Positions 22,942 to 30,875 of a stretch of DNA of 64,000 bases are shown here, piece after piece. The position numbers and the translations under genes are program-made. Below the pieces are notes generated by a model. The model was not told the DNA's origin. It saw only the letters and a program-made list of their open reading frames with translations, and searched no databases. Source of the stretch: JACVRN01 sp963715565 (lineage in GTDB: Bacteria > Acidobacteriota > Blastocatellia > Pyrinomonadales > Pyrinomonadaceae); NCBI GenBank assembly GCA_963715565.1, contig OY970256.1, positions 4,712,001 to 4,776,000 on the forward strand, in the 5' to 3' direction. Every line of letters begins with the position of its first letter. Positions within the stretch are counted from its first letter, which is position 1.

Positions 22942-24441
22942 ATGAAGCCTCATCAGGGGAGCGGGTTGATCTGGGAAATCGAGCAGAGCCTTGCAGAGCC
23001 TTTCGTGGTTGGCAAGGGAAACGAGCTTTACTTGAGCGGCTGGTGTTATCACACGCGCCGTCGCCTCAAGCGATTGAGCGTGCTTGTTGACAAAGCAGCT
23101 CATCCCGTTATCAATCATTCAATGGCCGACGTTGATACGCTAACGAGCCAGGCGCCGCACAGAGACCCTGCGGGCTACAGTCTCACTAGCGGCTTCTGGA
23201 TAGCCGTGCCCTTTGACGAGATACCGGAAGCGCGTCAGGTCGAATTAAGCCTGGAAGCCATTCTGGATGATGGCCAAACGTGCGTTGCCAAAATTGGTAA
23301 GCTCTCTCTGCTTCCTGCGGTCAAGGAGCCCATCAATGATTTCCAGTCGCAATCAACTCTTTTGGATGAGCCGTTGATAGCCGTCTGCATGGCGACCTAC
23401 AATCCGCCCGCAGACCTCTTCGCCTCGCAAGTCAAAAGCTTGATTGAGCAGACACACCGTAACTGGGTCTGCATCATCTCGGACGATTGTTCCACTGAAA
23501 GCTGCTGGAAAGAGATTCAAGAGATTGTCGCTGGGGATAATCGCTTCCGCGTCTATCGAAACGCGCAGCGGCTAGGCTTCTATCGTAATTTCGAGCGCTG
23601 TTTGCAGCTCGCGCCTACGGCTGCTGCCTTCGTTGCCCTGGCAGATCAGGACGACTACTGGCATCCCTTTAAGCTCAAAGAATGTCTCGCAGCCTTTCAG
23701 CCGGAAATCACTATGGTCTATTCCGACATGGAGATTGTGACGCGCGAGGGCGAAATGATCTCTACGACCCTGTGGACGACGCGCGAAAATAATTACACAG
23801 ACCTCGGAGCGCTTCTGTTTGCCAACACGGTCACGGGCGCGTCAATAGTCTTTCGCTCCCAATTGCTCGAAGAGATATTGCCATTCCCGAACTTACCGGG
23901 CGATTCTTATCATGACCACTGGATAGCATGCGTGGCTTTAGCGAAAGGCGAGCTAGCCTACATTCCTAAGCCGCTCTACAAGTGGCGTCAGCATGAAACG
24001 AACGCTTGCGGGTTTACTGCGACTCAGCCGAAGAGAATCAGCGGATGGATTGAGTTAGGATTAATCGCCTACCTTCTGTTTCTGTTCCTGCGGCTCGCAA
24101 CAGATTTTAGCAAGTACATGACGCCCATGCGCCAGTATTACTTTCTCTATCTTGTCCGAACCTCAGTCCTGGCTAAAACGCTCGCTCTGCGGGTGAAAGA
24201 TACGAGCGCCAGGAAGAGGGCTCAACTCGAACGCATATCCAGCTTTGAACACTCTTTACCGGCTCTCTTCAGAGCGGCGTGCAAGTATGAATTCTCTCGC
24301 CGCACGACGCTGGGGCGTGAGTTGATGTGCTTGCGCGTGGCGCTCTGCTTTCGCCTCTTCAACGCTTACTGCCGACGTATGCGACGCCTCTTCTACCGCC
24401 AGCGTTTGAAGACCTCTGCCATGCTTCAAGGCTCGCCCTGA
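22942..24441 (+). CDS. two-domain family 2 glycosyltransferase
   Basis: Protein of 499 residues. The first 130 residues form a beta-rich domain (LYLSGWCYHTRRRLKRLSVLVD...VELSLEAILDDGQTCVAKIGKLSLL), resembling accessory sugar-binding modules. Residues 140-370 are a GT-A catalytic domain with PLIAVCMATYNPPADLFASQVKSLI, CIISDDCSTESCW, FVALADQDDYWHP (QDD metal site) and YHDHWIACVALAKG. A hydrophobic segment near 370-395 and a basic C-terminus suggest membrane association. It starts 6 bases after the SGNH gene. Its last 83 bases overlap the oppositely oriented sulfatase-fold gene, tail to tail. Confidence 0.85.
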   Translation: MKPHQGSGLIWEIEQSLAEPFVVGKGNELYLSGWCYHTRRRLKRLSVLVDKAAHPVINHSMADVDTLTSQAPHRDPAGYSLTSGFWIAVPFDEIPEARQVELSLEAILDDGQTCVAKIGKLSLLPAVKEPINDFQSQSTLLDEPLIAVCMATYNPPADLFASQVKSLIEQTHRNWVCIISDDCSTESCWKEIQEIVAGDNRFRVYRNAQRLGFYRNFERCLQLAPTAAAFVALADQDDYWHPFKLKECLAAFQPEITMVYSDMEIVTREGEMISTTLWTTRENNYTDLGALLFANTVTGASIVFRSQLLEEILPFPNLPGDSYHDHWIACVALAKGELAYIPKPLYKWRQHETNACGFTATQPKRISGWIELGLIAYLLFLFLRLATDFSKYMTPMRQYYFLYLVRTSVLAKTLALRVKDTSARKRAQLERISSFEHSLPALFRAACKYEFSRRTTLGRELMCLRVALCFRLFNAYCRRMRRLFYRQRLKTSAMLQGSP

Positions 24442-26410
24442 GGCCTTCGATTACCTCCGGTTGATTCGTGACGAAAGTCTTGCGCCTTCTCACGTCGTAA
24501 ACGACTTCACGCGCGCCGCTCAAGAGCGCATGAAAGGTCTGCATCTCTGCGTTCGGCTTCTCTCTCACTAGAAGATAAGGCGGGCGGTAAACGGACTGAG
24601 CCATCTGATGCATGCCGGAAGCGAAACTGTCATGAGGCGGGATACTAGCGCCCCGCTGTATCTCATGCCAGCGGGAAACGCCTGAGAGCTTGAAAGAGTG
24701 TTGCAGGCCCTGAATGTCTAACAGCGTCGGAAAGATGTCTATCAGATCGAAGACGCCGCCGATGCGCATGCCCTTCTTCTGTACATTCGCTTGCTTCGGC
24801 AGCTTTACGATGAGCGGCACGTGCAGCGTGTCCGGGTTAAGCAGAAAATGATGATAGGGAAGCGGCGGCCAGTCCAGCATCTCGCCGTGCGGCGCTGTGA
24901 CAACTATGAGACTCTGATCATAAAGGTCATGCTCTTTGAGATAAGAGACGAGCGCGCCAACATTTGAGTCGAAATAGCTGACCGTCCCCATGTACATGCT
25001 CAAGGGAAAGCGAAAGTCAACAACACCATTCAGCCATGAGACCAAATCTGCCTCTGTGCTCTCAAACAGCCTCATCACGTCCTTCAGCCACTTGATGAGC
25101 TGAGCGGAGACGTGCCCTCTACGCATCTCTGTAGTCTCTTCCGAAAGCCACTCTCCGAACTGAGCCGCCGAACGGCCAGCCGTTGCGCGCGCTCCCAAGT
25201 TCAGCATGTGTTCGGCCAAGTCCGGACGCAAACCGCTCTGGCCTTTGAGAACTGCCGCAGTGTCATCGAGCACGTCCGCCACCTCAGAGATTGGAACTCC
25301 TCTTTCTAAGAGCGGCATGGACGCGCGCAGCAAGAGCAATGATTCGACGCCGCGAATCTCTGTGACGTTCTCCGGCAGATACTCGCGCTCCGTAGGGTCT
25401 GCCGTGTAGTACATTTTGCGGAACGGTTCGGGCGGCAGCGCAGGCGGGTGTATGTCGAAGTAGTGAACCCAGCAGAAGCAAGGAAGCTCGGGGCGCTCGT
25501 CCAGCCATCGAGTGAAGCGGCGCGTGGTGACCGCGCCGTCCTGCATGGGATTGCCCAGGGACGGAATAAGCTCCCTAAAAACTTTGCCTAAACTGCTTGC
25601 GCGGTCTGCGAGTTCGCTAGAGCTTGCGGCGAACAGAGTGTGATAGCCATGAGCTTCGAGCGCCACCGGCAGACTCAGTAGCGAAGCGGGGAAAGGCTGC
25701 CACTCGCGGCTGATGCCGTGCTCGTGCGTGTAACGGCCAGTCAAGATAGAGGCGTAAGAGCCTAGCGTCATGCAGGACTGCGACCAAGCCTCCTCAAAGA
25801 GGACGCCGTCTGCTGCCAACTCGTCTAAGTGCGGAGTCTGCGCCTCAGCATGGCCATAGCAAGCAAGATAGCGCGCGGACAGAGTATCGGCTGTGAGCAA
25901 GAAGATGTGCGGGTGATTGTCTCGCCGTGCGATAGACTCACGTGCTTGCACAGTGTGAACGATTCGAGGGTTAGCCCACCCAGCCCACGCGTATTCGCTT
26001 GAGCGTCCGCGCGCCACGCTGGTTCGTAAGACGAGCCTGATTCTCTCTCCTGCAAAGCGCGAGAGGTTGAGGCTGTGATGTTGCCATCTTCTATCGTCCG
26101 CAGAGCTTCGCGGATTGAGCTTCGTCTCAAAGACATGCTCGCGCTCGCCGTTCAATTCTATGCTCATAGTGAATCGAACTTCGCTCTTGATGCGCGGCCA
26201 CGCGGCCTCTTTGATGCCGCATGCAAAGTCCAGTACGGCTTCTTGACCGAGTTCGATAGGAGGGAAAGTGATTGTCGAGGGCGGGTGTTGGAAAATGGCC
26301 GTTTCAACTTCGCGACCTAAGACCATTCTTTGCAGGTCAACGTAGCTCTCTCCCGGAGCTTCTATAGAAGCTGTGGAGAGCATATCTACTAAGTAGTCTG
26401 TGCGTCGCAT
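24359..26410 (-). CDS. sulfatase-fold protein lacking the CxPxR motif
   Basis: Protein of 683 residues. An N-terminal beta-sandwich (about 1-165) precedes an alkaline-phosphatase/sulfatase fold: NHPHIFLLTADTLSARYLACYGH, then SQSCMTLGSYASILTGRY, and VVTAPHGEMLDW near 515. The nucleophile region reads C-M-T-L-G instead of C-x-P/A-x-R, so formylglycine formation is unlikely. It may be a phosphotransferase using Thr or Ser, or be inactive as a sulfatase. The first 22 bases overlap the end of the upstream glycosyltransferase gene, so the two are coupled. Its 3' end overlaps the convergent glycosyltransferase by 83 bases. Probably edits the locus polysaccharide. Confidence 0.75.
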   Translation of the reverse strand: MRRTDYLVDMLSTASIEAPGESYVDLQRMVLGREVETAIFQHPPSTITFPPIELGQEAVLDFACGIKEAAWPRIKSEVRFTMSIELNGEREHVFETKLNPRSSADDRRWQHHSLNLSRFAGERIRLVLRTSVARGRSSEYAWAGWANPRIVHTVQARESIARRDNHPHIFLLTADTLSARYLACYGHAEAQTPHLDELAADGVLFEEAWSQSCMTLGSYASILTGRYTHEHGISREWQPFPASLLSLPVALEAHGYHTLFAASSSELADRASSLGKVFRELIPSLGNPMQDGAVTTRRFTRWLDERPELPCFCWVHYFDIHPPALPPEPFRKMYYTADPTEREYLPENVTEIRGVESLLLLRASMPLLERGVPISEVADVLDDTAAVLKGQSGLRPDLAEHMLNLGARATAGRSAAQFGEWLSEETTEMRRGHVSAQLIKWLKDVMRLFESTEADLVSWLNGVVDFRFPLSMYMGTVSYFDSNVGALVSYLKEHDLYDQSLIVVTAPHGEMLDWPPLPYHHFLLNPDTLHVPLIVKLPKQANVQKKGMRIGGVFDLIDIFPTLLDIQGLQHSFKLSGVSRWHEIQRGASIPPHDSFASGMHQMAQSVYRPPYLLVREKPNAEMQTFHALLSGAREVVYDVRRRKTFVTNQPEVIEGLRASLEAWQRSSNAGGRRGVAYVGSKR

Positions 26411-27735
26411 CGTCTGTTTAAGAGCACCTCTTCGTAAATTGCCATGAGTTCGCGCGCGTTCTCGTCCAGGCTCTTGATGGATTTGTCCGGCGTGACGTGC
26501 GCGAATGTCTCAGACTTCAATGCTTCGATTGCTTCAGCCCACGCCGCTACATCACCGGGAGGAAGAAGAATGCCTGCGCCTTGTTGTATAGAAGCGGCCA
26601 GCGTGCCTATGTTACTGGCAAGCACGGGCAACCCCACGTATCGAGCTGCCTTTATGACCAAAGGCTCGTTCTCATACCAGAGCGCGGGCATCGCCAAGAC
26701 GTCTGCGGTCTCAAGCACGCGCCCCATCTCGTCCGGCTGAAATCTGCCCATCAGCTTAACCCTTTGGTCAGCAGCGGCCATAGCTTTCAGCGAATCTAGA
26801 TATGGATTAGAGCCGCTTGCATCGCCGTAAACAAGCAGGCGCACTTTCAAACGGGGTCGCGCGGCCAAAGCCTTGAGCAAGACATGAGCGCCCTTATGGT
26901 AAACAAGGCTTCCTATAAAGACAATTTCTAACTCCTCCTTTGTCGTCGTTCGCTTTGCAGCCTTGAGTCCTTCCGTCTCCAAACCGTGATGAAGAACCTC
27001 TATCTTTTCAGCCCTATAACCGTTGCGAACAAACATCTCTCTCTGAAATTGTGAGAGCGCGATGACGCGGTCAGCGCGTTCCGCCGTCTGCTGTAGATAA
27101 TTCTGTCGCTCGCGAATCGCACGAACGTCTCGCCAGAAGCGTGGCAAGCGGTTCTTTAAGAGCTTCGAGCCGACCCTTGAGCCCAATCTTAATAAAGGCG
27201 CGGGAAACTTTTGTCCGAGACCGTCAGCGAAGCCGTGCGTCTCGTGCAGACAGCGCAGGCAATCAAGATCATGCGTAGACCCTTCGCAGAGCTTCTGATT
27301 CCAACGCAGCAAAGTGTGGCGTGGGCAGATGAGCCAGTAGTCGGCTAGAGTTAAGACTACCGGAACGTACAAGCTATAACAGACCTCAAGCGCTGCTGCC
27401 GATAGCTTCATGACGTGAACGGCGTGTACTAAGTCCGGCTTGATGATTTCAAGCTCATGCCGCAGTAGAGCTGCTATAACCGGATTGTCATACTCTGCGC
27501 GCGAAGGGTGGGGGGCGCGGCTCAAGTTGTAATGTATCTCTGCTACGGGAATATCATCGTGCTGAGTATGAAAGGCTCTGTAATCGGTTGAATCAAGAGA
27601 AGGCGAGTCAACGTAAGTGATGACGTGAACCGCATGTCCTGTTCGTTGGGCGCGCACAGCCAACCCGTGCGTATAGACTTCTGTGCCGCCAATGTGACGC
27701 GGCAGGTATTGATGCGTCAGGTAAACGATTCTCAA
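26389..27735 (-). CDS. family 4 glycosyltransferase
   Basis: Protein of 448 residues with a GT-B fold. The N-terminus RIVYLTHQYLPRHIGGTEVYTHGLA is the glycine-rich acceptor strand. A cysteine-containing insert (CPRHTLLRWNQKLCEGSTHDLDCLRCLHE) is common in this subfamily. The donor half has EIVFIGSLVYHKGAHVLLKAL and ends with ADVLAMPALWYENEPLVIKAA, the E-x7-E retaining-enzyme motif. The start is TTG 27735, with AGGAG 7 bases upstream and no closer ATG. It is the first gene of a two-gene minus-strand operon with the sulfatase-fold protein. Confidence 0.88.
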   Translation of the reverse strand: MRIVYLTHQYLPRHIGGTEVYTHGLAVRAQRTGHAVHVITYVDSPSLDSTDYRAFHTQHDDIPVAEIHYNLSRAPHPSRAEYDNPVIAALLRHELEIIKPDLVHAVHVMKLSAAALEVCYSLYVPVVLTLADYWLICPRHTLLRWNQKLCEGSTHDLDCLRCLHETHGFADGLGQKFPAPLLRLGSRVGSKLLKNRLPRFWRDVRAIRERQNYLQQTAERADRVIALSQFQREMFVRNGYRAEKIEVLHHGLETEGLKAAKRTTTKEELEIVFIGSLVYHKGAHVLLKALAARPRLKVRLLVYGDASGSNPYLDSLKAMAAADQRVKLMGRFQPDEMGRVLETADVLAMPALWYENEPLVIKAARYVGLPVLASNIGTLAASIQQGAGILLPPGDVAAWAEAIEALKSETFAHVTPDKSIKSLDENARELMAIYEEVLLNRRCDAQTT

Positions 27736-27840
27736 AAAGAAGCTCCTGAGGGAAGAGAAGCGCTTCTATAAATTCTGTGCCTATCGAGCCAAACACACGC
27801 CTTTAATGTAAATCAGGGGTTGAAAACTGACAAGATACTT

Positions 27841-27906
27841 CGATAGCATCACTTTCATGGTCGTTCGTGTCTCCCCGCATTGAATGCTTTAAGTTCGCGC
27901 CAGTTA
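27841..27906 (+). other. attC-like right portion S5
   Basis: CGATAGCATCACTTTCATGG, then CATTGAATGCTTTAAGTTCG and CGCCAGTTA, match the central and right blocks of S1 and S3. The left block is missing. It marks the start of a second small-gene cluster and may be a truncated site created when the polysaccharide locus was joined. Confidence 0.45.
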
Positions 27907-27969
27907 TTTTAGCTCCCAACTGCAAATATTGCTCACGTCAAGCATAGTTCAAGTCAAGGAGTCAAAGAG

Positions 27970-28383
27970 GTGGAAGAAATTATTGTTGAGCATCACGGAC
28001 TGAAGATTTCTATTGAAGGTAAGTTCGGTAACATTTCCGGGCAAGATTTATATACACGAGCAGTCGTTACCCTCATCAAGAAGGCTAAGGTAAAGGAATG
28101 GCAAAGCTATTACGAGGAGGCTAACGAAACAGACGATGAATACCATGATGCTTTAGACGAGTTCTGTTCAGCAGTTTTAGTAGCAGTGGCACATCTTTAT
28201 TGTGCGGAGGATAATTTTACAGCAGATAAGCCGGTCAAAACTCAAAAGATTGGTAATCTATCCATACCAGAAAATGAATCCATATTCGGGGTTTTGCTGG
28301 GAATAATAAGCAATCTGGGAAATATAAGAGGGATGATTCTTGGTGGTGATATTAGAGCCGAGGAGCCTAAAGATTTGAATTAG
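27970..28383 (+). CDS. hypothetical protein, putative cassette gene
   Basis: Not recognised. The 137-residue acidic protein begins EEIIVEHHGLKISIEGKFGNISGQDLYTRAVVTLIKKAKVKEW, with helical acidic segments (YYEEANETDDEYHDALDEFCSAVLVAVAHLY) and a C-terminal ESIFGVLLGIISNLGNIRGMILGG that is hydrophobic but interrupted by glycines. No signal peptide. The start is GTG with AAAGAG just upstream. It lies between attC-like sequence and an RHS fragment, is more AT-rich than its neighbours, and is probably horizontally acquired. Confidence 0.6.
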   Translation: MEEIIVEHHGLKISIEGKFGNISGQDLYTRAVVTLIKKAKVKEWQSYYEEANETDDEYHDALDEFCSAVLVAVAHLYCAEDNFTADKPVKTQKIGNLSIPENESIFGVLLGIISNLGNIRGMILGGDIRAEEPKDLN

Positions 28384-28851
28384 CTATAGCCGGCTTAAAA
28401 CGCGCTTCGACCTGCTTGCATCGAACGCATCATTGTCGCGCAGCCACCGAACCATCTTATCGAATAACTTTTCGGAGACTTCGGCGTCAGCATGACCGTT
28501 CAGCAGATGGACGATGACGGGCTGGTCATTAAGTCAGAGAAGACGTTCAATGAACAGACCTCAGCATGGCAGACCGAAAAGAGAGTCTACAACGCCAACA
28601 ACAGCGTGCTCCGAGGAGCCGTGCTGACAGAGATAGATGAGACGAGAGCGAAACAGCGCACGCTGGTCTATGCCGGAGGCGATGAGCTTCTCCCCTATTG
28701 AATTCATGCTTCCATTTGCGGCAAAGATATGGGTAAAGTCACATAGGCCGCCGTTGGTAAAACGCAACGAAAGCGATTGCGGTCTAATTAGTGTTAGACA
28801 TGCTTCGCATAAGCAAATTGAAGATAGAAGGGATGCCGCATTAGGGTTACT
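28384..28851 (+). pseudogene. intergenic region with RHS-repeat remnant (28468-28701)
   Basis: From 28468 an open frame reads LFGDFGVSMTVQQMDDDG, then VIKSEKTFNEQTSAWQTEK, RVYNANNSVLRGAVLTEIDE and TRAKQRTLVYAGGDELLPY. This resembles the ...VLGGxVLTEVxxxGxKxxTxVYAGG segment near the core end of acidobacterial RHS/YD-repeat proteins. Real RHS proteins have over a thousand residues, so this is a short decayed piece, not a gene. Nothing else is recognisable between here and the HNH gene. Confidence 0.45.
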
Positions 28852-29370
28852 ATGGATTCAGCCACTAAAAAGTGTAACGCGTGCGGCGAATTAAAGCCGC
28901 TAGACGCATTCAACATATTCAGAACAGGAATACTGGGTCGGACTAAGCATTGTAGCGAATGCGCCAGTCGCTTACGACCAAGATTCCCAGTGAGCATATC
29001 CGAAAAGGAATGTCCTTCTTGTAAGCAAATTAAACCCGCCCTGAGTTACTACACAAATCCGTGCTGCAAAGACGGTCTACAGCGGACGTGTAAAGATTGT
29101 AGGAGGGCCGAAAGATACAGTAGAAAGCGAAGGGTGATAGACCACTATAGTAACGGCTCAAATCAATGTGCGTGCTGTGGAGAATCCACATACGAGTTTC
29201 TTACAATTGACCATGTGGATGGTGGAGGCAGCAATCACAGGAAACAAATAGGCACTTCTATAATCGCATATCTTATCCGTCACAACTTTCCACACGGCTA
29301 TCAAATTCTCTGCTTTAATTGCAATGTATCTAAAGGTTTTTACGGATATTGTCCCCATGAAAGTAAATAG
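28852..29370 (+). CDS. HNH endonuclease-like zinc protein
   Basis: Protein of 172 residues with several zinc knuckles. CNACGELKPLDAF...CSECASR (residues 8-39) and CPSCKQIKPALSYY...CKDCRRAERY (residues 54-82) are two CxxC pairs. CACCGESTYEFLTIDHVDGGGSNHRKQIG is followed by ILCFNCNVSKGFYGYCPH. The H-x-N-x-N-type HNH core is visible as IDHVDGGG...CFNCN. Such proteins occur in phages, plasmids and mobile cassettes and nick or cleave DNA. Composition is AT-rich relative to neighbours. No signal peptide; cytoplasmic. Flanked by RHS remnant and an attC-like right half, consistent with a mobile origin. Confidence 0.75.
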   Translation: MDSATKKCNACGELKPLDAFNIFRTGILGRTKHCSECASRLRPRFPVSISEKECPSCKQIKPALSYYTNPCCKDGLQRTCKDCRRAERYSRKRRVIDHYSNGSNQCACCGESTYEFLTIDHVDGGGSNHRKQIGTSIIAYLIRHNFPHGYQILCFNCNVSKGFYGYCPHESK

Positions 29371-29430
29371 TAATGAAGCTACAGAAAGCAGATATTCAGA
29401 TTGAATCCGATGTAGATGGATTTCATTCGC

Positions 29431-29460
29431 CGCGCCCGGTTAATTCGGGCGTTAGATGCT
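29431..29460 (+). other. attC-like right half S6
   Basis: CGCCCGGTTAATTCGGGCG followed by TTAGATGC gives L-prime and GTTRRRY (GTTAGAT) boxes. It closely resembles the right half of the well-known aadA attC site (CTTAACTC then GCGTTAGATGC). It also forms a small hairpin CGCCCG/CGGGCG. This is the best match to a recombination end in the window. Confidence 0.5.
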
Positions 29461-29502
29461 GACGCTTCCGTATGATAGGATTCGTTTATGGGAGGCAGAC
29501 AT

Positions 29503-29727
29503 ATGAGGCGCGTGAAGATTATTATCGAGAAGCACCCTGACGGATACGTCGCTTACCCGCTTGGCCTGAAAGGCGTTGTTGTCGGTGAAGGCGATAGCTG
29601 CGAAGAAGCTATCGCTGATGTGAAGTCGGCTATAAGCTTTCACATTGAGACTTTCGGGCCGGATATATTTGATGATGAACCTCCTGTCCTCGAAGCATTT
29701 ATTGCTGAAACGGGTGTGGCGGCGTAG
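29503..29727 (+). CDS. hicB: HicB-like antitoxin, second module
   Basis: Protein of 74 residues: RRVKIIIEKHPDGYVAYPLGLKGVVVGEGDSCEEAIADVKSAISFHIETFG is the HicB beta-beta-alpha core, with GLKGVVVGEGDS replacing the usual PGCxxxGD. A short C-terminal acidic part follows, with no added DNA-binding domain. ATG 29503 lies 9 bases after GGGAGG, which favours it over ATG 29488. The stop shares one base with the toxin GTG start. Antitoxin-first order, opposite to the 3.8-kb module. It sits between a GTTAGAT right half and an ATCTAAC left half, as expected for one excisable cassette. Confidence 0.82.
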   Translation: MRRVKIIIEKHPDGYVAYPLGLKGVVVGEGDSCEEAIADVKSAISFHIETFGPDIFDDEPPVLEAFIAETGVAA

Positions 29728-29966
29728 TGGCGAAATTTCCTGTTGACGCGCCTAAAAGCAAAGTCGTCAAGGCGCTCGGTCTGCTAGGTTTTCGTGTCGT
29801 GCGCGAGCGGGAGCATATCGCGCTGGTGCGGGATAATCCTGATGGAACAAAGACGCCTCTCACGATGCCCAATCATGCTCATATAAAAGGTTCGACCTTA
29901 CGCACAATCTGCACACAAGCAGGTATCACGCGAGACCAATTCCTGAAAGCATATGAGCAAAGCTGA
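29727..29966 (+). CDS. hicA: HicA-like toxin, second module
   Basis: Protein of 79 residues: DAPKSKVVKALGLLGFRVVREREHIALVRDNPDGTKTPLTMPNHAHIKGSTLRTICTQAGITRDQFLKAY. The conserved histidine is in EREHIALVR (position taken by GSHH in many HicA), and the TMPNHAHIKGSTLRTI segment is diagnostic. GTG start, one-base overlap with hicB (TAGTG). Toxins of this family cleave mRNA in a ribosome-independent manner. It is longer than the 62-residue HicA at 3757, so the two modules are not recent duplicates. Confidence 0.82.
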   Translation: MAKFPVDAPKSKVVKALGLLGFRVVREREHIALVRDNPDGTKTPLTMPNHAHIKGSTLRTICTQAGITRDQFLKAYEQS

Positions 29967-29989
29967 AGGGGTCTGTTTAAGAAAACGCT

Positions 29990-30060
29990 GCATCTAACGA
30001 TTCATTCAACCCGAGCATGGGATAGCATTTCTTTCATTCTTATATACACTCAATTTTACT
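29990..30060 (+). other. attC-like left half S7
   Basis: GCATCTAACGATTCATTCAA followed by CCCGAGC fits the attC left end (RYYYAAC as ATCTAAC plus the TTCATTCAA block). GGGATAGCATTTCTTTCATTC continues with the central block shared with S1, S3 and S5. The right block is absent; a different repeat starts at 30073. Confidence 0.5.
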
Positions 30061-30072
30061 TGTGCGCTGGAA

Positions 30073-30286
30073 ACAAATCTCTTGACATCATTTGTTGGCG
30101 GGCATAAAGTTTCGGCGGTTCAACACAAGCGGTTTTGATTTGGTGTGGTAGTTTTCCTGCTGGCGGGATTCTCTCGCGTCCTTGTCGGTCTCACGTTAAT
30201 CTTTCAATTGAGGGAGCAAGAAGATGCAGCGGCCTCTGGCTGGCGTTCGGCTTCCGTCGCGGCTCAAAAAATAATTTGGCTAAATA
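30073..30286 (+). repeat. duplicated promoter-bearing element, copy 1
   Basis: This 214-base stretch recurs at 32678-32897 with scattered substitutions and small indels. Shared landmarks are TTGACATCATTTGTTG, GGCGGGATTCTCT, CTTTCAATTG, and CAGCGGCCTCTGGCTGGCGT near the end. It contains a promoter (TTGACA at 30082, TAAAGT at 30105, 17-base spacer). It also contains an open frame starting GTG 30145 (VVFLLAGFSRVLVGLTLIFQL) whose amino acids are largely kept in copy 2, including a six-base in-frame indel. Confidence 0.8.
30082..30110 (+). promoter_or_regulatory. promoter in duplicated element, copy 1
   Basis: TTGACA, 17-base spacer, TAAAGT. A consensus -35 and a four-of-six -10. The identical arrangement occurs at 32687-32715. 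Confidence 0.6.
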
Positions 30287-30393
30287 GGAAGGCGAGGCTC
30301 GGGTTGAGAGAGAAGATTGCGGGGAGCGTTTTCTTCTCTCGCGGGGGCGTTGAGGGGTTGGCGCGTGTATGGATTTGGTTCGGCGTTGTGTAA
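30145..30393 (+). CDS. small hydrophobic ORF within duplicated element (uncertain)
   Basis: An 82-codon frame starting GTG 30145. The first 46 residues (VVFLLAGFSRVLVGLTLIFQL..., then AAASGWRSASVAAQKIIWLN) are matched in the second copy of the element at 32752-32899, where the frame ends right after IIWLN. The changes between copies include nonsynonymous ones (R/S, L/H, L/S), and the indel of 6 bases keeps the frame. That gives modest support for translation, but neither copy has a good Shine-Dalgarno. Function unknown; it may simply be part of a leader RNA. Confidence 0.3.
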   Translation: MVVFLLAGFSRVLVGLTLIFQLREQEDAAASGWRSASVAAQKIIWLNRKARLGLREKIAGSVFFSRGGVEGLARVWIWFGVV

Positions 30394-30402
30394 AAACGAC
30401 TC

Positions 30403-30716
30403 GTCGGGCCGTGAAGCGTGCGCGTTAAGCCGTTGAGACGAGGTGTCAAGCCGTTGAGACAGGGTGTCGAGGCGTTGAGACGACCTGTCGAGCGTAAACA
30501 TCACCTGTCAAGCTGTAAACATGACCCGTCGAGCCGTAAATGTGACCTGTCAGGCCGTTGAGGGAAGGTGTCGAGGCGTGGAGGGAGGCTGTCGAGCCGT
30601 TGAGATGGGTTGTCAAAGCGTTGAGATGACCTGTCGAGGCGTAAACTTGATCTGTCAAGGCGTTGAGACGAGGTGTCGAGCCTGTCAGGGGTGTTGTCGG
30701 GCGTGATATTTGAGTT
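30403..30716. repeat. 21-bp degenerate tandem repeat (minisatellite)
   Basis: About thirteen units of 21 bases run from 30403 to 30674, each beginning GTC(A/G)AG and carrying CGTTGAGA or CGTAAAC in the middle, with one 20-base unit. Three shorter or decayed units follow to 30716. Because 21 is a multiple of three, all frames show heptapeptide repeats on both strands, so coding potential there is an artefact of periodicity. No spacers, so not a CRISPR array. Confidence 0.85.
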
Positions 30717-30875
30717 GTCGAGGGCTGAAGGGCTGATGGCGAGGCGGGAAGCGGGCATGGGTGGGTGTGCAGGTTATAGAGGCTTTGCTTGATGGCGTTG
30801 GCCGTTTGGCTTTTCAAAGTAAATCCTACCGGAAGAAACCTCTTCTTTCGTTACTACAGAAAGGACATTCTCACC

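Noticed and set aside
30403..30716. CRISPR array
   Set aside because: The 21-base units are contiguous and degenerate, with no unique spacers and no cas genes nearby. It is a minisatellite.
30521..30758. Repeat-protein coding frames on both strands of the minisatellite
   Set aside because: All frames look open because the period is a multiple of three. No ribosome binding site and no preferred frame.
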